From Lentzea kentuckyensis (GTDB taxonomy: Bacteria; Actinomycetota; Actinomycetes; Mycobacteriales; Pseudonocardiaceae): 59,329 bases of DNA. The DNA is taken from the NCBI RefSeq assembly GCF_002150765.1, contig NZ_MUYM01000021.1, positions 1 through 59,329 of the forward strand. The letters run 5' to 3'. The translations under genes were made by a program, and so were the position numbers. Positions within the stretch are counted from its first letter, which is position 1. The number at the start of each line of letters is the position of its first letter. Positions 50,527 through 58,600 of this stretch are shown here, one piece after another. Under the pieces are notes generated by a model. The model was not told the origin of the DNA and ran no database searches. It was given only the letters and a program-made list of their open reading frames with translations.

Positions 50527-51856
50527 CCGGCAGCGCGGCGAAGATCACCACGCCCGCGAGCAGCAGTCCCGTGCCGGTCCAGAACAGCGGGATCGACTGG
50601 TACGCGGCGTTGGTGTAGGCGAGCGGCGGCGTCTTCTGCGCAGGAGGCGCCGCCGGACCGCCTGGTTGTTCCGGCTGGCTGGTCCCGCAGACCACACCAC
50701 CCTGCGGCGCCGCGGCCCGCACGATCTGCTCGCCGAGCGAGATCTGCGCGAGCGCCGTCGGCAGGTTCGGCAGCTTCAGCTTGTCCGTAGGCAACAGCTG
50801 CACGTCGAGCATCCGCGCCGTGGCTCCGAGCTGGAACCCGCTGAACCCGTTGCCCGTGAAGCTCGCCTTCTTCTCGTTGAGCCCCGCGATCTGCAGCTTC
50901 ACGACCACCAGATCGAGCAACAGCGGGATGTCCAACGTCGGATGCGCCGCATCCAACGTGGCGAGCTCCTTGCCGTTCTGACTGACCTTGAGCACCGGCG
51001 CCGTGTAGGTGATCTTCGACGTCTTCTCGTCCCCGGTCGCCGTGGCCGTGAGCGTCGGCGGCGTGGCCACGTCGATCTTGATGCCACCCGCGAGCTCGAC
51101 GCTGACCGCCCGCATCGTCGAGGTCGACTCGACCGCCTTGTTCTTGCTGCCCGGCAGATCGACGAGCTTGACGTTCGAGTTCGCCTCGAACGCGTCCGGA
51201 ATGCTGACCAGGCTGCTCTTGACCGGCAACGGCACCTCGGCCGGCAACGCACTGAGCACTTCGAGGCCCGCGAGAGAGGTGCGGGCGGTGGCCAGCGGAC
51301 TGACGCACGGCCCCAGCTTCTCGTCCCACCGAGCGTGCACACTGCCGTTGAGCAGCTTCAGCTTGCCGAGCGGTGTCTCCGGAATCGGCAGCCCGCCGTT
51401 GGTCGGCTGCGGGTTGTCCGGAATCGCGGTCTGCACGAGCGTGCCCGGCGACTGCGGCGACCGCCCCGCCACCGCGAACCCGAACGGATTGGCCTGCGTG
51501 ACAACCCGCTCGGTGCTCAGAAACGCCTCGGTGTTGACCTGCGCACTGGCCAGCCCGAACCCGAACTCGGTGACCGACTGCTTGGGCAACTGGTCGCCCA
51601 GCCCAGGCAGGATCGTGTTCGTGGGCACCCCCTGCGGCCCGAGCCGAATCATCGCAAGCCCGGTCCCAGCATCCCCAACGGCATGCGCAAGCGGTTGCGG
51701 CCCGTTCGGCGCCGACACCGGCGGCTGGTTCGGGTCCCGAGGCCCAGGCACCGGCGTGGTGGGAGGCTGCGCGAGTGCGGGCGCCGCGACGAGTGCGGGG
51801 GCTGCGACGAGCGCGAGCAGCAACCCGGCCAGCGGCACGGACAACGAACGGCGCAT
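50480..51856 (-). CDS. Secreted, C-terminally anchored protein of unknown function
   Basis: A 458-aa protein with a signal peptide (residues 1-29, ending ALAQ), a large extracellular domain rich in V, T, L and P with predicted beta structure, a proline linker (PGGPAAPPAQKTPP) and a C-terminal membrane segment (FWTGTGLLLAGVVIFAALPV) followed by Arg-rich residues. It is probably a cell-wall or surface protein anchored in the membrane. Two cysteines (in KLGPCVSPL and GVVCGTS) might pair. The ATG has GAGGAG upstream. Its end overlaps the GH88 gene by 47 bp. I do not recognise the family. Confidence 0.7.
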   Translation of the reverse strand: MRRSLSVPLAGLLLALVAAPALVAAPALAQPPTTPVPGPRDPNQPPVSAPNGPQPLAHAVGDAGTGLAMIRLGPQGVPTNTILPGLGDQLPKQSVTEFGFGLASAQVNTEAFLSTERVVTQANPFGFAVAGRSPQSPGTLVQTAIPDNPQPTNGGLPIPETPLGKLKLLNGSVHARWDEKLGPCVSPLATARTSLAGLEVLSALPAEVPLPVKSSLVSIPDAFEANSNVKLVDLPGSKNKAVESTSTMRAVSVELAGGIKIDVATPPTLTATATGDEKTSKITYTAPVLKVSQNGKELATLDAAHPTLDIPLLLDLVVVKLQIAGLNEKKASFTGNGFSGFQLGATARMLDVQLLPTDKLKLPNLPTALAQISLGEQIVRAAAPQGGVVCGTSQPEQPGGPAAPPAQKTPPLAYTNAAYQSIPLFWTGTGLLLAGVVIFAALPVRGRSRGRAPGVSQS

Positions 51857-51965
51857 GGACCCACTCCTCGGCGGTTAGGAGACGGTGACGTCGGTCACGG
51901 TCCGTACAACGAAGGCGACCCCCGTGAGTGACGGGTCTTCGGGTCAGCTATAGTTATCGCGTCTC

Positions 51966-52039
51966 GCCGCCTTAGCTCAGTCGGCCAGAGCGGCTCACTC
52001 GTAATGAGCAGGTCATCGGTTCGATTCCGATAGGCGGCT
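51966..52039 (+). tRNA. tRNA-Thr (anticodon CGT)
   Basis: The cloverleaf closes well: acceptor GCCGCCT/AGGCGGC, anticodon stem GCTCA/TGAGC with loop CTCGTAA (anticodon CGT, codon ACG), T-loop GTTCGATTC. No CCA is encoded. It lies 109 bp from the start of the divergent surface protein gene and is followed by a strong terminator. Confidence 0.95.
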
Positions 52040-52048
52040 CGGTGAGAT

Positions 52049-52082
52049 AGAAGGGCCAGGTCACTCGTGACCTGGCCCTTCT
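52049..52082 (+). terminator. Terminator of tRNA-Thr
   Basis: A perfect 16-bp inverted repeat (52049-52064 and 52067-52082) begins 10 bases after the tRNA, followed by GCTGTT. The central bases must open to form the loop. Confidence 0.85.
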
Positions 52083-52390
52083 GCTGTTCGGCGGTCTGTC
52101 AGGCGCGCAGTCGCTCGAACCATGTCGCGGTGTGCGAGCCGGCTCATCGAGGCGTCCTCCCAGGTGTTTAGCCGTTCGTCAGGCTGCCTTGTGAACGGCG
52201 GACTAAGCTCGGCCGTATCCAGTCGAAGGCGCAGTGACCAGGCGCTTTCGCGGTGTCACGTGGGGTGAGTTAACGTTGCCCGCCTCCGCGCGATGACACC
52301 ACCAACGGGTCCGGCGAGTCTCCACTGCCATCCCGCGCACGGGTGATCTGATGCGCCATCACCCTTGAGGCAGAAGGAGGAACGCACACC
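52083..52390. other. Gap between tRNA-Thr terminator and a micro-ORF
   Basis: No supported gene is seen in these 308 bp. The right end carries a strong ribosome site (AAGGAGG, 52374-52380) serving the 11-codon ORF that follows. Some promoter must lie here if that ORF is expressed, but I cannot point to a good one. Confidence 0.4.
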
Positions 52391-52426
52391 ATGTCGTACA
52401 TGGGCGGCGAGAACGGCGACAAGTGA
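52391..52426 (+). CDS. 11-codon ORF with strong ribosome site
   Basis: ATG to TGA encodes MSYMGGENGDK. It is preceded by AAGGAGG with a 10-nt spacer, one of the best ribosome sites in the window, and followed 35 bases later by a 10-bp hairpin. It may be a leader peptide, a small secreted or precursor peptide, or the remnant of a longer gene. I cannot assign a function. Confidence 0.35.
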   Translation: MSYMGGENGDK

Positions 52427-52461
52427 GTCGCTGACCTGGGCTTTTGTGCCCCGCAACAGGG

Positions 52462-52492
52462 GGCCTGCACAGCCTGGTGCGGTGTGCAGGCC
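52462..52492. terminator. Hairpin at the end of the minus-strand membrane protein gene
   Basis: GGCCTGCACA (52462-52471) and TGTGCAGGCC (52483-52492) pair perfectly, with an 11-base loop, three bases beyond the stop of the convergent gene. It probably serves both that gene and the micro-ORF. Confidence 0.7.
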
Positions 52493-52495
52493 GTT

Positions 52496-53365
52496 CTACC
52501 TCTTGAGTTCCAGCAACATGCCGGCCCGGCGGTTCGCCGGCAGGTTGTTGATGTCCAGCTTGATCTCGACGCGGCCCGCGTCGGTCTTCCTGGTGATTTC
52601 GAAGTTGTCGCGGATCCGGTTGAGTGCGATCACGTCCCAGTGCACGTCGACTCCCGGTGGCAGGACGATGGTGTAGGTCGCGCGTTCCACCGGTTGCCGG
52701 AAGTAGAAGGTGAACGGGTCGGGTTTCTTGTGGACCATGAGCGGCACGCATTTCTTCGGCCAGGACCATTCCATCACCAGGCGTATTTCGCTGTCGACTT
52801 CCGCGGGCGAGTGGAAGTGCGAGACCATGTCGAGCTTGCCGTCCGCGGTCCAATGCGACGTGACCAGGAAACTCGGTCCCATGGTTCCGTCGACCAGCAG
52901 GCTGCGCACTTTCGCGTCGACCTTGTTCTCGATCCACTTTGGTTGTTTCCAGCCGGGGCCGAAGCGCAGCCGGAAGAATTTTGCTTCGGCGTTGCGGATG
53001 ACGGCGTTGACCGTGATGAACTCCCGGGTGTCGCCGTTGGCCTCGATGACGGCGACCTGCTCCCACACCTTGATGTCGAACTGGCTGGGCTGCAGTTCCA
53101 TCAGCATGTACGAGTACTTGGACAGGAGGGCGCGGTACTCGCGGGACTCCGACTCGAGCTTGGCCACGCGAGTCGTCAGGTGGACCAGCAGCAGTAGTAC
53201 CAACACGATTGCGGCGATCACAAACGTCGCGCGAATGGCGACGGTGCCGAACAAGGTGGAGAGCACCGCGCCGAACGCGACGAGGCCGAGCAGTCCCTTG
53301 ACGAACCCGACCGCTCCTTCGTCCTCGAGGAATTTCTCCAGCCACTGCGCGAACGACTTCAGCAC
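52496..53365 (-). CDS. Hypothetical membrane protein
   Basis: A 289-aa protein with an N-terminal amphipathic start, two hydrophobic stretches (about residues 19-40 and 45-63), a short coiled region (RVAKLESESREYRALLSK) and a 200-residue soluble C-terminal domain of mostly beta character. GTG start at 53365. Base composition is somewhat lower in GC than the neighbours. On the minus strand TTGACA (53473-53468) upstream may be its -35 box, inside a CCAATTG/CAATTGG inverted repeat (53463-53481). No family recognised. Confidence 0.6.
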   Translation of the reverse strand: MLKSFAQWLEKFLEDEGAVGFVKGLLGLVAFGAVLSTLFGTVAIRATFVIAAIVLVLLLLVHLTTRVAKLESESREYRALLSKYSYMLMELQPSQFDIKVWEQVAVIEANGDTREFITVNAVIRNAEAKFFRLRFGPGWKQPKWIENKVDAKVRSLLVDGTMGPSFLVTSHWTADGKLDMVSHFHSPAEVDSEIRLVMEWSWPKKCVPLMVHKKPDPFTFYFRQPVERATYTIVLPPGVDVHWDVIALNRIRDNFEITRKTDAGRVEIKLDINNLPANRRAGMLLELKR

Positions 53366-53495
53366 TCAGTCCACCCCTCTGGTCGGCCGCTGGAGCCGGA
53401 CCAAGCAGGATAGCTCGGGGCTGTCGGAGCCGTCATCGAAGTTGGTACGAACGGGTGGCTCTCCAATTGTCAATCAATTGGCATTGTTTCGCGTT

Positions 53496-54173
53496 TTATG
53501 TGGCAGGCGTTGTGGCACAGGTCGTGAGCGCCTGTTCCAGCGCCGACCGTTCCGCCGGCGCCACGCTCAACCCGTACGCCGCCTTCACCGTCACGTAGAT
53601 CCGCCCGTACGAACACGCGTACCCGGCGTTGGGCGGCATCCACTCGTCCGGCGTCTTGTCGCCCTTCGACTGGTTGACCTTCCCGGAGACCGCGATCAGG
53701 TTGCGCAGGTCGTTGGCCGCGGCCACCCGCCGTTCCTGGGGCCACGTGGCCGCGCCGCTGCGCCACATCTCGGCCAGCGGCACCACGTGGTCGATCTGGA
53801 TCTTCGACACGCTGGTGATCTGTGAGGCCGTGTAGGGGTCGTCGAGCGTGCCGGACTGCACGCCGCAGCGGCCGGGTTTGCGTTCCACGGCGGTCAGGTC
53901 GCGGGCCAGCACTTGGCTGCGTTGGTCGCAGCCGTCGCCGTCGGTGTCGAACCACGGTTGGCCGAACACGCAGGCTTTGCCGTTCTCGCAGTCGCGCACA
54001 TAGCCGTCCAGCCGGCCCGGTGTGCTCAGCGGCAGGGCCGCCAGCGAGGTGCGGGCTGTTGCGGCGTCGAGGGTTCCGGTCGGCACGCGATCCACCTGTG
54101 GTCCGGGCGGGCCAGAGGCCAGGGGAATGGCGGAACAGCCGGTCAGCAGGAGGATCAGCAGCAACCAGCGCAT
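53496..54173 (-). CDS. Lipoprotein HNH-type nuclease (DUF1524-like)
   Basis: A 225-aa protein with a lipoprotein signal, lipobox LTGC (Cys13), and a nuclease domain: KIQIDHVVPLAEMWRSGA supplies the His of the HNH motif, AANDLRNLIAVSGKVNQSKGD the Asn-rich middle, and WMPP the end. Four cysteines earlier in the domain (CENGKAC, CDQR, CGVQ) suggest disulfides, as expected outside the cell. It may degrade extracellular DNA for nutrition. ATG at 54173. It is divergent from the DUF885 gene. Confidence 0.85.
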   Translation of the reverse strand: MRWLLLILLLTGCSAIPLASGPPGPQVDRVPTGTLDAATARTSLAALPLSTPGRLDGYVRDCENGKACVFGQPWFDTDGDGCDQRSQVLARDLTAVERKPGRCGVQSGTLDDPYTASQITSVSKIQIDHVVPLAEMWRSGAATWPQERRVAAANDLRNLIAVSGKVNQSKGDKTPDEWMPPNAGYACSYGRIYVTVKAAYGLSVAPAERSALEQALTTCATTPAT

Positions 54174-54237
54174 GGAAAGGGCTTACCCGGGAAACTGGGT
54201 GGTGATGGCCGCTCAACGGCGTAACTCTGGGGGACGG

Positions 54238-55686
54238 ATGACCGAAGCCAACGCGCTGGCCGAGGACCTGTGGGACCTGATCATGGACCACCACGCGTTG
54301 CGGGCGAACCTCATGGGCCTGCGTGACGACGGCGCGTTGCAGGACCACAGTGAAGAAGCGGACCAGGACTACCTGCGGCGCTACCGGGCCATCGCCGAAG
54401 AAGCCGGACGGATGCCGCAAGCCGACCCCGTCACGCGAGGGCTCATCCAGCATCTCGCCCAGGCGGAGTGCGACACCATCGAGTCGCGGTCGATCGAGTT
54501 CGGCGTCAGCGGGTATCTCCAGGCCGCGGTGCCCGAACTGCTCTACTTCCTGCCCGAGCTGAAGAGTCACCAGGCCGTGCCGCGTTTTCTCGCCACGGTC
54601 GCCGAACGGCACCGCGCGGGCATCGCCGCGGGCCGGACGCCGGTCAGACACCTTGTGGAGCAGACGATCGACCTCGTCGAGCGACATGACGCGCCGGGGT
54701 TGCGGGACTATCGCGACGTGCTGAAGAACGACGTTCTCCCGCACGGCAGGGACACCGAGCACGCCGGGCTGTGCTGGCTGCCCGACGGCGAAGAGCTGTA
54801 CGCCAAGGCGATCCGCACGCACACCACGCTGGACCTGGGCCCGGAGGAGTTGCACGCCACCGGGCTCCGGCTCGTCGAGAACCTCAAAGGTGAACGAGGC
54901 GAGCGCGAAGGCCTCAGGTACACCAGCGCCGCGGAGATGCTCGCGGACGCCGAAGCAGCGGTGCGCCGGGCGGAAGCCGTTGCCCCGCAATGGTTCCGAA
55001 CCGTGCCGGACCAGCGGTGCGTGATCGCCGAGACCGCGCCGTCCGCACCCGCGAGCACGCCACCGCACTACCTGCCCGCCGCGCTCGACGGCAGCCGCCC
55101 CGGCACGTACTTCGTCAACACCAAGGAACCGCACACCCAGCTGCGGAACGTCGCGGAGGCCACGGCGTTCCACGAAGCCGTGCCGGGTCATCACTTCGAG
55201 AGCACCAGGCTCTTGTTGATCGAGGACCTCCCGCTGCTGCGCCGCAGGGCCCGCGTCACCGCCTTCACCGAGGGATGGGCGCTCTACTGCGAACGCCTCG
55301 CCGACGAGATGGGCCTCTACAGCGACGAAGAGGCGAGATTCGGCATGCTCACGATGGACGCCAAGCGCGCGGGCCGGCTCGTCGTCGACACCGGCCTGCA
55401 CGCGCAGGGCTGGAGCAGGCAGCAGGCCGTCGGCTACCTGCTCGCCACCACGCCGATGCCGCGCGAGCTCGCCGAGTCCGAGGTCGACCGCTTCCTCGCC
55501 CAGCCCGGCCAGGCGCTCGCATACATGGTGGGCCGCCTCAAGTTCGACGAGCTGCGCGCACGGGCTCAGCAAGCGCTAGGACCGGCGTTCGACGTCCGCG
55601 ACTTCCACGAGGTCGTCCTCGGCCACGGCAAGCTCACCCTCGGGCTGCTCGACGACGTCGTCACGGCGTGGATCACCGAGCGTTGA
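54238..55686 (+). CDS. DUF885 family protein (putative zinc peptidase-like)
   Basis: A 482-aa cytoplasmic protein of the DUF885 family. The metallopeptidase-like motif is FHEAVPGHHFE (residues about 316-326), with a third ligand candidate in FTEGWALYCERL. The family's enzymatic activity is not well established. ATG at 54238 is preceded by GGGGGACGG; an in-frame ATG at 54205 is possible. The last 111 bp overlap the convergent symporter gene. Confidence 0.87.
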   Translation: MTEANALAEDLWDLIMDHHALRANLMGLRDDGALQDHSEEADQDYLRRYRAIAEEAGRMPQADPVTRGLIQHLAQAECDTIESRSIEFGVSGYLQAAVPELLYFLPELKSHQAVPRFLATVAERHRAGIAAGRTPVRHLVEQTIDLVERHDAPGLRDYRDVLKNDVLPHGRDTEHAGLCWLPDGEELYAKAIRTHTTLDLGPEELHATGLRLVENLKGERGEREGLRYTSAAEMLADAEAAVRRAEAVAPQWFRTVPDQRCVIAETAPSAPASTPPHYLPAALDGSRPGTYFVNTKEPHTQLRNVAEATAFHEAVPGHHFESTRLLLIEDLPLLRRRARVTAFTEGWALYCERLADEMGLYSDEEARFGMLTMDAKRAGRLVVDTGLHAQGWSRQQAVGYLLATTPMPRELAESEVDRFLAQPGQALAYMVGRLKFDELRARAQQALGPAFDVRDFHEVVLGHGKLTLGLLDDVVTAWITER

Positions 55687-56931
55687 CCGCATCTGGTCCA
55701 CGTCGAGCATGCCCTCCCAGCGCGACACGACGAACGTCGCCACGCAGTTGCCCAGGAGGTTCGTGAAGACGCGCATGGAGTCCATGATCCGGTCGGCACC
55801 CAGCAGCAACGCCACCGCCGCTGCCGGGATCGAGCCGACCGCGGCGACCGTGGCGGACAGCGCCAGGAACGCCGAGCCGGGCACACCCGCCATGCCCTTC
55901 GAGGTCAGCACGAGCACCAGCACGATCGTCAGCTGGTCGCCGAGATCGAGCGGGATGTTCAACGCCTGCCCCAGGAACACGGTCGCCAGCGAGAGGTAGA
56001 TCGAGGCACCGTCCAGGTTGAACGAGTAACCCGTCGGCAGCACCAGCCCGACGGACGTGGGTGCGCAGCCGGCCCGCTGCAGCTTGACCATCATCCGCGG
56101 CAGCACGGCTTCCGAGGAGGCCGTGCCGAGCGCCAGCAGGAACTCCTCCTTGGCGTACCTGATGAACCGCAGGATGTTGACCCTGGCGAACCCCCACGCG
56201 ATCACGCCCAGCAACCCGCAGAACAGCAAAGCCGCGCCGTAGGACGCCAGGATCAGCCACAGGTACGTGCGCAACGACCCCAGCCCGTACTGCCCGACCA
56301 GGAACGCCATCGCGCCGAATGCCCCGAGCGGCGCCAGTTTCATCACGTAGCCCAGCACCGTGAAGAACGCCAGGTTGACCCGTTCCAGCAGGTCCACCAC
56401 GGGCGTCGCGCGCTCGCCGAGCTGGGCCAGCGCGCAACCGAACAACACGGCGAACAGCAGCACTTGGAGCAAAGCGTTGCGGGCCAACGCGTCCACGACA
56501 CTGGACGGGATGAGGTCGAGCAGGAACTGGACGACGCCGGGGAGATGACCGCCCTGCGTCTTCGCCTCGACGGCGGTGGCGTCCAGGGTGGCCGGATCGA
56601 CGTTCATGCCGGCCCCCGGCCGCACGACGTTGCCGACCAGCAGTCCGAACGCGAGCGCGGCCGTCGAGACGACCTCGAAGTAGATCAGGGCCTTCACGCC
56701 GATCCGGCCCACCGCACGTAAGTCGCCGACCTTCGCGATGCCCGTCACCACGACGCAGAAGATCAGTGGCGCGATCACCATCTTGATCAACTTGATGAAG
56801 CCGTCCCCGATCGGCTTCAGGTCCGCACCGAACGACCGGAAGAAGTGGCCGACCAGGACGCCGGCCACCACGGCGATGAGGAGCTGCAAGAACAGCGACC
56901 GAGTTTTCACATCCCGGAAGCTAAATCTCAT
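55576..56931 (-). CDS. Dicarboxylate/amino acid:cation symporter (DctA/GltP family)
   Basis: A 451-aa symporter. Visible family blocks: FIKLIKMVIAPLIFCVVVTGIA, the first re-entrant loop TASSEAVLP, and YSFNLDGASIYLSLATVFLGQA with the Asn and Asp that bind cations and substrate. It imports C4-dicarboxylates or glutamate/aspartate with Na+ or H+. The ATG at 56931 has no ribosome site; a GTG 21 bases further in is an alternative. The last 37 residues are encoded antisense to the end of the DUF885 gene. It follows the ArsR-SRPBCC pair by 26 bp. Confidence 0.92.
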   Translation of the reverse strand: MRFSFRDVKTRSLFLQLLIAVVAGVLVGHFFRSFGADLKPIGDGFIKLIKMVIAPLIFCVVVTGIAKVGDLRAVGRIGVKALIYFEVVSTAALAFGLLVGNVVRPGAGMNVDPATLDATAVEAKTQGGHLPGVVQFLLDLIPSSVVDALARNALLQVLLFAVLFGCALAQLGERATPVVDLLERVNLAFFTVLGYVMKLAPLGAFGAMAFLVGQYGLGSLRTYLWLILASYGAALLFCGLLGVIAWGFARVNILRFIRYAKEEFLLALGTASSEAVLPRMMVKLQRAGCAPTSVGLVLPTGYSFNLDGASIYLSLATVFLGQALNIPLDLGDQLTIVLVLVLTSKGMAGVPGSAFLALSATVAAVGSIPAAAVALLLGADRIMDSMRVFTNLLGNCVATFVVSRWEGMLDVDQMRSTLGDPRRDDVVEQPEGELAVAEDDLVEVADVERRS

Positions 56932-56957
56932 TTGTAAGCAATGGAGTGCCCTGAGTG

Positions 56958-57689
56958 TTACGAGGTCCGTCCGACCGCCTGGGCCAGGAACTCCGTCCAC
57001 TTCTCGTTCTGGCCGGTCGCGTCACCGAAGAGGTGGTGGCCGACGGCGCGGGTGCCGTGGAACCGGTACAGGCCATCGGCTCCGCGCACGCTGAGGAACA
57101 CCCCCGGCAGGTCGTAGGCGAAGTCGACGACCCCGGTGATGCCGAAGGGCTCCAGCGTGACCTCGTCGCCGACCTCGGGGTCGGCAGGCACGCCGAGCGC
57201 CGCGAGCAGCCGGGCCCACGCGTCGTCGGGCTGCTCCTGGGGCGCCTGGGCGAACACGTACGTGCCGCGACGGCCGCTGAAGTGCTTGACGTACTGGCCC
57301 AGTGTGGAGAGGTACATGTCCCAGCCGTACGAGGTCTGGTCGAGGTACTCGTCGCTCCAGCCGTCGCCGAGGATGCCGCTGTGCACGAACCGGAGCACGG
57401 TCGAGCCGCCGTCACGCGCCTCGATCAGGTACTCCATCGCGTGGATCGTGCCGTCGTCGGCCTTGTCGCTCTCGTAGGCGAACCGTTTGCCCGGCTCCCA
57501 GGCGGTGATCGTCGAAGCCTCCTGGAAGAAGCCCAGGTCGAGCGACATGCGGCCGCCGAGGCGTCCGTCGACGGTGTGCGGGCCCATGAACCACGAGTCG
57601 ATGCCCGGTCCGGTCGCGATGGCGTCCCAGACCTGTTCCGGGGTCCCGTCGACCTCGACTTCCTTCTTGATCTCGAACTCGCGGGTCAC
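56958..57689 (-). CDS. SRPBCC (AHSA1-like) domain protein
   Basis: A 243-aa START/SRPBCC protein. Residues 1-140 show the AHSA1-type pattern (EVDGTPEQVWDAIATGPGIDSWF; GRMSLDLGFFQEASTITAWEPGKRFAYE; STVLRFVHSGIL). A further 100 C-terminal residues are unusual for the simple form. The GTG overlaps the ArsR gene stop (GTGA). ArsR-SRPBCC pairs are common in actinomycetes, the second protein probably binding a hydrophobic ligand. Its role is unknown. Confidence 0.9.
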   Translation of the reverse strand: MTREFEIKKEVEVDGTPEQVWDAIATGPGIDSWFMGPHTVDGRLGGRMSLDLGFFQEASTITAWEPGKRFAYESDKADDGTIHAMEYLIEARDGGSTVLRFVHSGILGDGWSDEYLDQTSYGWDMYLSTLGQYVKHFSGRRGTYVFAQAPQEQPDDAWARLLAALGVPADPEVGDEVTLEPFGITGVVDFAYDLPGVFLSVRGADGLYRFHGTRAVGHHLFGDATGQNEKWTEFLAQAVGRTS

Positions 57690-58282
57690 GACTCCTCCTC
57701 CTTGGCGGTGACGCTCGGGTGCAGGGCGACGACGACTCGGTGCGGACGCCCTCCTTCGGCCTGTTCGTCGTGGTACTTCGACACGAGCTGCGTCACGCAC
57801 GAGGCGAGCTCCTCGGCGAACGCCGCGCGGTCCGCCGCGGTGGCGAAGCGGATCTCGCCGTCCAGCGCGAAGGTCGCGAGCCGCTTCTTCGCCTTGGTGG
57901 CGCCGGTGATCAACGTGCCCACGTCGCGCACCAGCCTGGCCGACACCGCCAGCAGCCACCGCGCGGACAACCGATCAGGTGACCTCGCCGGGTCCGGTTG
58001 CACGGCGGCCAAAGCGGTCGGGGAGATGACGTAGGACGCCGCCGTCGCCTGCAGCAGGCGTTCGTTGACATTGCCCTTGCGTCGTTCCTCGACGAGCTCC
58101 ACCAGGCCGTGCTGCTCCAGCGTGCGGAGGTGGTAGTTCACCTTCTGCCTGGGCAGGCCGACCTTCGCGGCGAGCATCGTCGCCGATCCGGGCTCGGCCA
58201 GCTCCGCGAGCAGTCGCGCTCGTACGGGGTCCAGCGACACCTCGGCCGCGGACGGGTCCTCGATCACCGCCACTTCGAACAT
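57686..58282 (-). CDS. ArsR-type helix-turn-helix regulator
   Basis: A 198-aa regulator. Residues about 15-70 form a winged helix (VRARLLAELAEPGSATMLAAKVG, then LPRQKVNYHLRTLEQHGLVELVE). The longer C-terminal part has no metal-binding cysteine motif. It heads an operon with the SRPBCC gene and perhaps the symporter. ATG at 58282. Confidence 0.9.
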   Translation of the reverse strand: MFEVAVIEDPSAAEVSLDPVRARLLAELAEPGSATMLAAKVGLPRQKVNYHLRTLEQHGLVELVEERRKGNVNERLLQATAASYVISPTALAAVQPDPARSPDRLSARWLLAVSARLVRDVGTLITGATKAKKRLATFALDGEIRFATAADRAAFAEELASCVTQLVSKYHDEQAEGGRPHRVVVALHPSVTAKEEES

Positions 58283-58426
58283 GGACCCACCGTCGCACCG
58301 AAAACAAAATTAGTCAAGAACTGCGTTGCTGTCGGTGACTTTGCTCCACCTGGGTGGCTTTGGAGCCGGTACCGTAAGCCGTGTCTCGATTGGTCGTTGC
58401 TTGTTCGCAACCCCTGAGGAGACAAG

Positions 58427-58600
58427 ATGATCACGATGCTCGTCCTGACCGTGCTGGCTCTGCCGTTCGCCCTGACCGCCGCCAACATGGGCAGACGGCG
58501 TTGGATTCGCAAGAGGGGCTGCGCCAGAGTGCGGGCCGAGCTCGACGCTTTCCACGCCGAGCTGGCACGTCAGGGGCTCAGTCACTTCTCCGGTCGGTGA
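58427..58600 (+). CDS. 57-aa membrane protein
   Basis: ATG to TGA, with GAGGAG 6 nt upstream. The peptide begins MITMLVLTVLALPFALTAAN (one membrane helix), followed by a basic, then acidic cytoplasmic tail (GRRRWIRKRGCARV; ELDAFHAELARQG). Its end overlaps the convergent LLM gene by 19 bp. It is short and easily missed, but the signals are convincing. Function unknown. Confidence 0.6.
   Translation: MITMLVLTVLALPFALTAANMGRRRWIRKRGCARVRAELDAFHAELARQGLSHFSGR

Noticed and set aside
52256..52470. Two 66-codon minus-strand ORFs near the micro-ORF
   Set aside because: Alternative frames without ribosome sites or recognisable features; they are antisense to the better-supported micro-ORF.
53463..53481. 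CCAATTG/CAATTGG as a terminator of the HNH gene
   Set aside because: It is AT-rich and short, and contains a TTGACA box for the next gene, so a promoter or operator fits better.
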